DNA of 64,000 bases from Ostrinia nubilalis (taxonomy: Eukaryota > Arthropoda > Insecta > Lepidoptera > Crambidae), in assembly GCF_963855985.1 (NCBI RefSeq), contig NC_087118.1:3286001-3350000 (forward strand), read 5' to 3'. The notes under the pieces were generated by a model, which saw only the letters and a list, made by a program, of their open reading frames with translations, was not told the DNA's origin and searched no databases. Both the position numbers and the translations under genes were made by a program. How positions within the stretch are numbered: position 1 is the first letter of the stretch; the number at the start of each line of letters is the position of its first letter. Shown one piece after another: positions 57,361-64,000 of this stretch.

Positions 57361-58722
57361 CAGGGTGGAAACGTTAAGTGATCTCACTCGATTATTTCTA
57401 AACTATACAAGATATCGAAAAACTGATTACTGAATCTGAAAGTGCTTCACAAGCTCTTTCAAACGGTACCAATAATAGGTTACAGAATAAACTGGATCTA
57501 TCCGAAAATTCTATGTTTCCAGCTTTCTTTTTTATTATTTTCTATAATAATTTTGACGTTCATAAGTGCCACTTGTGGTCTAAACTGAATAAATACTTTT
57601 GATTTTGATTTTGATTTTTGATACATTTAGTACAGAAACAGGCATGGCACTCATGTCTTGATAATATTATAGCAAGTAAAGCCTTAAACCAATGTTTTCA
57701 AAGAATCATTTTGAATAAGAATGCAATTTACGAGTTCATTTTAAGTGTTTATTATTTAATAAAAAAAATTAATATAGCCTGACCAGGAACATAAAAACCC
57801 TGGCATAGAGGCGCGTCAATTGCATTTGATAGTGCAACACTGGGTAAAGTCATACCTGTATTAAATTAATAGGCTAACTTTATGTATCAGGTTTCAGGAT
57901 TATAGGCTAATTTAACATTTTCATAAATTAACAAAAAAATATTATATTATAGATAAACTGGTTTAAATAAATTAAATGAAACCATCAATCGAGCAAGTAG
58001 GATTTTATTATTATTCATCAATAATCAAATTCTGAACTTGAATATTCACGTACAATGTCTGCTCATGAACGCTTCAAACTCGGTACTTCTTTCCTAATTC
58101 CATAAAATTCAATACTTACAAAGTGACAAAAAACTTTAAAATAGGTAGTTAAAACAAACCACAGCTAATTTTCATAGTTGACTGTACTATATGATAAACA
58201 TGTCAGTCAATTTGACAACCTTTGTCGGAAACATTATTCAATGAAAATATTGTCCGAACCCTTAGTATTTCTCTTCGACAAATACTTTAACACATTGTGA
58301 ACCACTTTTCTTTCACGACTATAAAAAGATTTTAGCAATTTAATTCACAAAATCAATTGCGCACATTTAAAATAAAGTTTGTTTACACTTTGACAGCAAT
58401 AGACTGACATGCAAGGTGACATGTCAATGAAGTTTTCAGTTACTGTTGCCATTAAAAGAAATTAGTACCATTAATTTTCCGCAACATGGCGAGGGTTTTT
58501 ATGTTCCTGGTCAGGCTATACTTTCAATATTGTTTGGCTGGCATACATTTAGTATGGAGGCTGGAAACATTTAATTTTTTGATAGATCCAGTTAATTCTG
58601 TAACCTATTATTGGTACCGTTGGATAGAGCTAGTGAAGCACTTTCAGGATCAGTAACCAGCTTTTCGATATCTTGTATAGTTTAGAAATAATCGAATGAG
58701 ATCACTTATCGTTTCCACCCTG
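57361..58722. mobile_element. 1.36 kb CAGGGTGG foldback, carrying a nested element
   Basis: The ends are CAGGGTGGAAACGTTAAGTG and the inverse of CAGGGTGGAAACGATAAGTG, with TA on both sides. The arms, about 165 bp, stay alike through ACTATACAAGATATCGAAAA and GGTACCAATAATAGGTTACA. A separate element occupies 57773-58520. Confidence 0.75.
57773..58520. mobile_element. 0.75 kb element nested in the 57361 foldback
   Basis: Ends TATAGCCTGACCAGGAACAT and the inverse of the same 20 bases; the match extends through AAAAACCCT. About 750 bp, non-coding. The terminal TATA may be target duplication plus element bases. Confidence 0.75.
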
Positions 58723-59904
58723 TATAACCTATGTATGTACAAGTTACTGATTATTGCTTTAGAAATAATAAGAATTAAAATCTATAAAAATGTGTAGAAT
58801 ATAACTACCCACAAGGGCTGCTCCCATGTGGTGGGGCTTATCACTCTGCCAGATGGGTAGGATTATATGAGTTGAGAACGCGGGACATTACCAGGAGTAT
58901 TGGCGTGTGCCTCAAACATTCGTCAGCGGTCCCTATTCGGTCTCACACAAGGAAAACGTCATTACGTTTTCGGCTTTCAGTGTGCGGCATGAATGTATTG
59001 TCCTGGTGGCCACTGTTCGAGGCCTATTAAAAGGGCAGGGGATGAAGAAGTCGATTGGTCATGTGGAAGACTACAGCCGGCAGAAAATGGTCGTTACCTA
59101 CCTAAGTGGGCTTTCTGGAGCGGTATTATGACCCGTAGCCCGTCAATGCTAGTGTCATCCGGTTGGCAAATGACCATGCTACCTAATGTCGCAGTCACTA
59201 TGCCTAGACAGCCTCCACCACTCGCCACTGGTACCTCCGGAGTCGTCCTGTGAAACTACCCTTAGTGTAATTAAACGCACTGCCCTCTAATCTATAGATA
59301 TAAACCAGTTAACCAAGTGCGTGTCGTGCCACGCGCAGTGTAGGGTTTCGTAGTTGCCCGTCGTTACCGCAATATATTTCTGAAGCAAGCAATTAGTACT
59401 TCATCTTAACACTTTTAATGGGGGGACGCCCTAAGTTACTCGAACAAAAATTGGCTTCAATAAAGTGCTAGGTACTTTAATATTTTGCAAACGGGAACCG
59501 TTTAAATAAAAAAATAGTCTTAGAAACCCCTAAGCCATTATAAAAGACCTATCCAACGATACCCCACAAATGGGGTAGAAGATGAAAAAAAAATCCCCAC
59601 TTTATATAGGGAAGCTACCCTAAAAAATATTTTTAAAAATTTTGTTTTATTACTTTGTCGGCATGATTAGAATACATACCAATGGTAAATGGTAAAGTGG
59701 CAATACCTCCTAACTAACAATACTAAAATTTTTTAAGAAATCGATTTAATTTCCTGTGGACATTTTCCATTCGAAATTTTTCTCCTAACTGATATTTATT
59801 TATAGATAGCAATAAAACTTTGTGGAAATAGCTGCTATATGCGCAAGTAATATTCTTATAACACTGGGCTGCAGTCCTGTCTTAAATATTAAAATTAAAT
59901 GTAT
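58723..59904. other. Repeat-like, no gene recognised
   Basis: 58810-59280 is less AT-rich and may be a retroelement fragment (GGGCTGCTCCCATGTGGTGG, GGAAGACTACAGCCGGC), but no protein motif was found. 59440-59640 holds TTGGCTTCAATAAAGTGC and ATCCCCACTTTATATAGGG, which I remember from lepidopteran interspersed repeats. Confidence 0.4.
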
Positions 59905-60120
59905 GGAAAGAAAGAAAGAAAGAAACATTTATTGCCATGGACATCACAGAAGACAAAAGATGTAAATAATAGAAAAAAAAGTAAATAAGACATAGGTGAC
60001 ATAAACATACAATGAAAGTGAAAGTAAACTGAGCAGTGCCACCCTGTCGCACAGCGATGTCCATCGCAACGGGACCCCACTCAGCATATGCCGTGGCCCC
60101 CGGTGAGGGAGGCCACGACG
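59905..60120. repeat. (GAAA)n-linked repeat end
   Basis: GGAAAGAAAGAAAGAAAGAAAC is followed by CATTTATTGCCATGGACATC. (GAAA)n next to a CATTTATT-type tail is a known association for some lepidopteran repeats. The other boundary merges with the array at 60131. Confidence 0.4.
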
Positions 60121-60130
60121 CTGGTTTTCA

Positions 60131-62485
60131 GTGTGGCGATTTTCGTTCTTTGAACTATCGTTCGGCCTTGGGTCTCGCCTTAGTAAGCTCCTGTATATAA
60201 TTTGTATCGAGAATTTAGTTCGGTTACGAAAGCGATTGACAGCTTGGCGGCCATCTTGGATTTTCAAAATTTTGTATTTTTTCTTTGATCTGGACTACTT
60301 TCCGCACCGAACCCCATTTTTACTTTTTCTCTAAGTTTACCGAGTTCCGAACAGCAATGCCTTAAAAACCTCATGTCCAAAAATTGTGTAATCCCGTAAC
60401 TCCAAGTGTTGCCAGGTCATCGAGATAAAAATGGTCAAATGTCATTTGTTTCACTTATTTGCACACGTTTCAGTAAAAAAAATCATCACCGGAAATCATT
60501 ATTTCCATTTCTTTCATAAAATATAAGGACCAAATCTCCAACAATATGGCAACATTGCAAAAATTTCTTTACCCAAGCGATACCTCTTGACAAGACACAT
60601 GAACGCCTCATACAACCCAATTTTTGCGAATATTGCCAACTACCCTAATAATGCATTTTAAAAATCAGAAAAATGAAACTTTTTACCAGTTGGCCGCTTG
60701 CTCCGCCGCCATCTTGATTTGCCATGATTTTTTATTTTTCTAATAATTAGGGTCATATAACTGACCAAACACCATTTTTAGATTTTTTCTGCCATATCTC
60801 CATCTGTCCGTTCCTTAACTATAAAGACCCATGTCGCAATAAATACTCTTTCTCATAGCTTCCAGTGTTGCCAGGTGATCGAGAAGAAAATGGTCAAATA
60901 ACCTTTTTAGGATTACTTTGCACGAGTTCACGTTCAAATTTTTGACCGGAACTCATTATTTGCATTTTTTAAATTTTTTTTGACCAAATCTCCCAAAATA
61001 TGGCAACACTGGTGAAACTTCTTTACCCAAGCGACACCTCTTGACAAAACACACATACAATTCGACTTTCCCAGATGTTACCAACTACCTGAAAAAAGCA
61101 TTGGAAAAATAAAAAATCTGAAACTTTTTACAAAATGGCCGCGCACTCGGTCGCCATTTTGATTTTCTGATATTTCGGATTTTTCCTATAATGTGGGTCG
61201 TATAACCGACTAAACCCCATTTTCAGACTTTTTCTGCCATAACTCCTTCTGTCCGTCCTTAACTTTAAAGACACCCATGTCGCAAAAAATACTTTTCCCC
61301 ATAACTTCCAGTGTTGCCAGGTGATCGAGATGAAAATGGTCAAATGTCATTTGCACGACCCCTTTGCAGGAGGCGTCATCCAAATTTTTGACCGAAAGTC
61401 GTTATTTCTACCAGTTTTTTGGACCAAATCTCTCAAAGTATGGCAACACTGGAGAAATTTTGTCACCCAAGCGACACCTCTTGACAAGACACACAACCGC
61501 CTCATACAACTCGGCTTTCCAAAATGTTGCCAACTACTCGAAAAATTAATTCCTAAATTTCGAAATTTTCAACCCTTTACAAAATGGCCGCCCGCTCAGC
61601 CGCCATCTTGATTTTTTTACATTGCGGATTTTTCCCATAATTTAGATCGTATATCCGACAAAACCTCATTTTTAGTTTTTTTCTGCCACAACTCCTTCTG
61701 TCTGTCCTTAACTTTAAAGTCAGACATGTCGCGAAAATTTGTTTTCCCCGTAACTTTCAGTGTTGCCAGACTTTTTTGATAAAAATAGTGAAATGTCATT
61801 CGGGTCCCCAATCGTCACCAAACTGCATACCTACTTTTTGGAATTTCTAGAAATTTCCATTTTCTACTATCCGAGGCCGTGATGGAAAAATTTCTACCAA
61901 AATGGTAGTTTTTTCCGATTCATAGCAATACTCGAGGCACAGACCAACAATCGCTCGGAACATTGTACCCTACTCCGGTGTCGCCATCTACCGGAAAATT
62001 AGTGTGAAACTTTATGGAATTTCATAATCGCAACAAAATGGCCGACGGCTCAGCCGCCATCTTGTTTTTGATAATCTGTGAATGTGGCTCTTAAGAAGAC
62101 TATACATGTCACAAATATACAAAAGAAATTTTCAAAAACCATTGCGCAACTCAGAATGACAACTCCCTAAACACACCCCTGAAATCTAATTTTCAATCCA
62201 AGATGGCGGCGTGGCCATTTTGTTTTTCCGTTTTTTTCTCACATTTTCGAACACCAAATGACAACTTCAACAGGCCCCCAAAAAATAAAAAAATCAGGAC
62301 GAAAAATGAAAAAGTTGGTGTGTCAAAACGGGCCGCCATTTTGTTTTTTAGTCCAAAAAATCTGATAAGCTGCGTGTTGAAAAATCTAGTTCGAAACAAG
62401 TGCTGTTACTCGTACCCTCCTCCTCTCTAAACCCCCCAAAAATGGCCATGATCAGTGAGTCAGTCATTGAGTGGTAATCGTGCTA
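60131..62485 (-). mobile_element. Diverged Helitron-like unit (third array)
   Basis: A nearly full minus-strand unit with many substitutions against the 16-28 kb copies. The 3' GC-rich region with hairpin and CTAG is missing. The 5' end reaches the GATCAGTGAGTCAGTC phrase at 62450 and then fuses straight to GCATACAATTTGTATGG of the next unit, without the TC start. Confidence 0.6.
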
Positions 62486-63101
62486 AGCATACAATTTGTA
62501 TGGAGAGATTAGTTCAATTACGAAAACGGCTGAAAATATGGCGGCCATCTTGGATTTCTAAAATTTTGCATTTTTCCCTTAATCTGGACCATTTTCCGCG
62601 CCGAACCCCATTTTTACTTTTTTTATATCCTCACCCAGTCCCGAGGAGCAACGCCTTAAAAACACCCATGTCACAAAATTTTGTGTTCCCGTAATTCCCA
62701 GTGTTGCCAGGTGATCGAGATGAAAATGGTCAAATGTCATTAGTTTGATCTATTTGCAGGAGGCGTCATCCAAATTTTTGACCGAAAGTCGTTATTTCAA
62801 TTTTTTTCATTTTTGGATCAAATCTCTCAAAGTATGGCAACACTGGAAATTGTTGTTTTTCTAAACGACACTCCTTAACAAACTACGTAATCGCCCCAAA
62901 CAACTCGACTTTAGCAAATGTTGCCAACTGCCCGAAAAATGCATTTGAAAAATCAGAAAACTGAAACATTTTACAAAATGGCCGCCCGCTCAGCCGCCAT
63001 CTTGATTTTCTGACATTTCGGATTTTTCCCATAATCTGGGTCGTATAACCGACTAAACTCCATTTTTAGTTTTTTCCTGCCAAATCTCCTTCTGTCCGTC
63101 C
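62486..63101 (-). mobile_element. Truncated Helitron-like unit (third array)
   Basis: About 616 bp. It holds the 3' module and part of the next, then breaks inside CTTCTGTCCGTC, where CTCGCCTTTTTCTACG of a further unit follows. Confidence 0.6.
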
Positions 63102-64000
63102 TCGCCTTTTTCTACGTTAGCTAAGCCCCCCTGCATACAATTTGTATGGAGAATTTAGTCCCTTTAGGAAAACGGGTGAACGCTTGGCGGCCATCTTGGA
63201 TTTCCAAAATTTTGCATTTTTGCCTTAATCTGGACCATTTTCCGCGCCGAACCCCATTTTTACTTTTTTTCTAACTTCACCCTATCCCGAATTCATTTGT
63301 TTCTACAATTCCTTATTCCTCCGATGTCCCAAAACTTTGAGTTCCCCTAACTCCCAGTGTTGCCAGGTGATCGAGTTGAAAATGGTCAAATGTCATTAGT
63401 TTGACCTATTTGCAGGAGGCGTCATCCAAATTTCTGACCAGAAGTCGGTATTTCCATTTTTTACATTTTTGGACCAAAACTCTCAAAGTATGGCAACACT
63501 GGAAATTTTTGTTTTCCCAAACGATACTCCTTGACAAATCACGTAATCGCCCCATACAACCTGACTTTCCCAAATGTTGCCAACTGCCCGAAAAATGCAT
63601 TTGAAAAATCAGAAATCTGAAACTTTTTACAAAATGGCCGCTCACTCGGTCGCCATCTTGATTTTCTGACATTTCGGATTTTTCCCATAGTCTGGATCGT
63701 ATAACCGACCAAACCACATTTTTGGATTTTTTCTGCCATATCTCCTTCTGTCCGTCCTTAACTTTAAAGACACCCATGTCGAAAAAAATACTTTTCCCCG
63801 TAGCTCCCAGTGTTGCCAGGTGATCGAGATGAAAATGGTCAAATGTCATTTGCACGACCCCTTTGCAGGAGGCGTCATCTAAATTTTTGACCGGAAGTCG
63901 TTATTTCTACTTTCGACATTTTTGGACCAAATCTCCCAAAGTATGGCAACACTGGAGAAATTTCTTCACCCAAGCGACACCTCTCGACAAGACACACAAC
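63102..64000 (-). mobile_element. Helitron-like unit continuing past the right edge (third array)
   Basis: It starts at CTCGCCTTTTTCTACGTTAG and is much closer in sequence to the 4-28 kb units than the one at 60131. The unit runs off the window. Confidence 0.6.

Noticed and set aside
58907..59253. Two overlapping + strand frames of 74 and 86 codons
   Set aside because: No recognised domain, no splice signals, and the surroundings look like repeat debris.

Overview
This is a eukaryotic, AT-rich, transposon-saturated stretch, most probably from a moth or butterfly. The dispersed repeats are of types I know from Lepidoptera: elements with (TCTG)n ending in a CTAG hairpin tail, repeats reading ACGGAACCC..TCCGACTCGCAC, CCGACTTCAAATGCG repeats, RTE-like tails with (ATC)n, and insect TTAGG-type runs. 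That attribution is from memory; no search was run. There is one long intact protein gene, a Helitron, and only weak traces of host exons.

Layout. 1-4,550: dispersed repeats, a LINE fragment (1,985-3,034) inserted into an older repeat, and microsatellites. 4,551-13,948: three head-to-tail copies on the + strand of a ~2.2-2.7 kb non-autonomous Helitron-like unit (TC start, GC hairpin, CTAG end). The third copy is split by a 2.1 kb foldback element that itself carries a smaller foldback. 15,004-28,183: the same family on the - strand, as one 3'-truncated unit, five full units (three near-identical, then two near-identical) and one 5'-truncated unit. 28,447-33,018: a 330 bp hairpin element, a 1.9 kb foldback, an RTE-like fragment, a minisatellite and a pogo/Tigger-like MITE, followed by a probable 3' coding exon (33,045-33,192, - strand). 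33,528-43,500: MITEs, two inverted copies of an unnamed repeat, a Helitron helicase relic, an R1-like LINE relic inside a MITE, three 379 bp tandem units and a second Helitron relic. 43,654-49,089 (-): an intact 1,811-codon Helitron Rep/helicase frame. 51,465-51,900 (-): a probable 5' UTR exon and first coding exon of a host gene, whose intron would contain the Helitron. 52,384-58,722: further MITEs, foldbacks and short Helitron-like ends. 60,131-64,000: a third, partly decayed array of the 2.2 kb family, on the - strand.

How the parts relate. The Helitron protein has every expected Rep and helicase motif, plus an N-terminal cysteine-protease-like domain and internal peptide repeats. It could be the kind of enzyme that mobilises the non-autonomous Helitron-like units, but its own termini could not be defined here, so no enzyme-substrate link is shown. 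The units are built from 453 bp modules. Each module carries a convergent pair of YY1/Pho-like sites (CAAGATGGCGGC..GGCGGCCATTTTG) in fixed phase, and neighbouring units join 3' CTAG directly to 5' TC. Most short reading frames in the window lie inside these repeats and are not genes.
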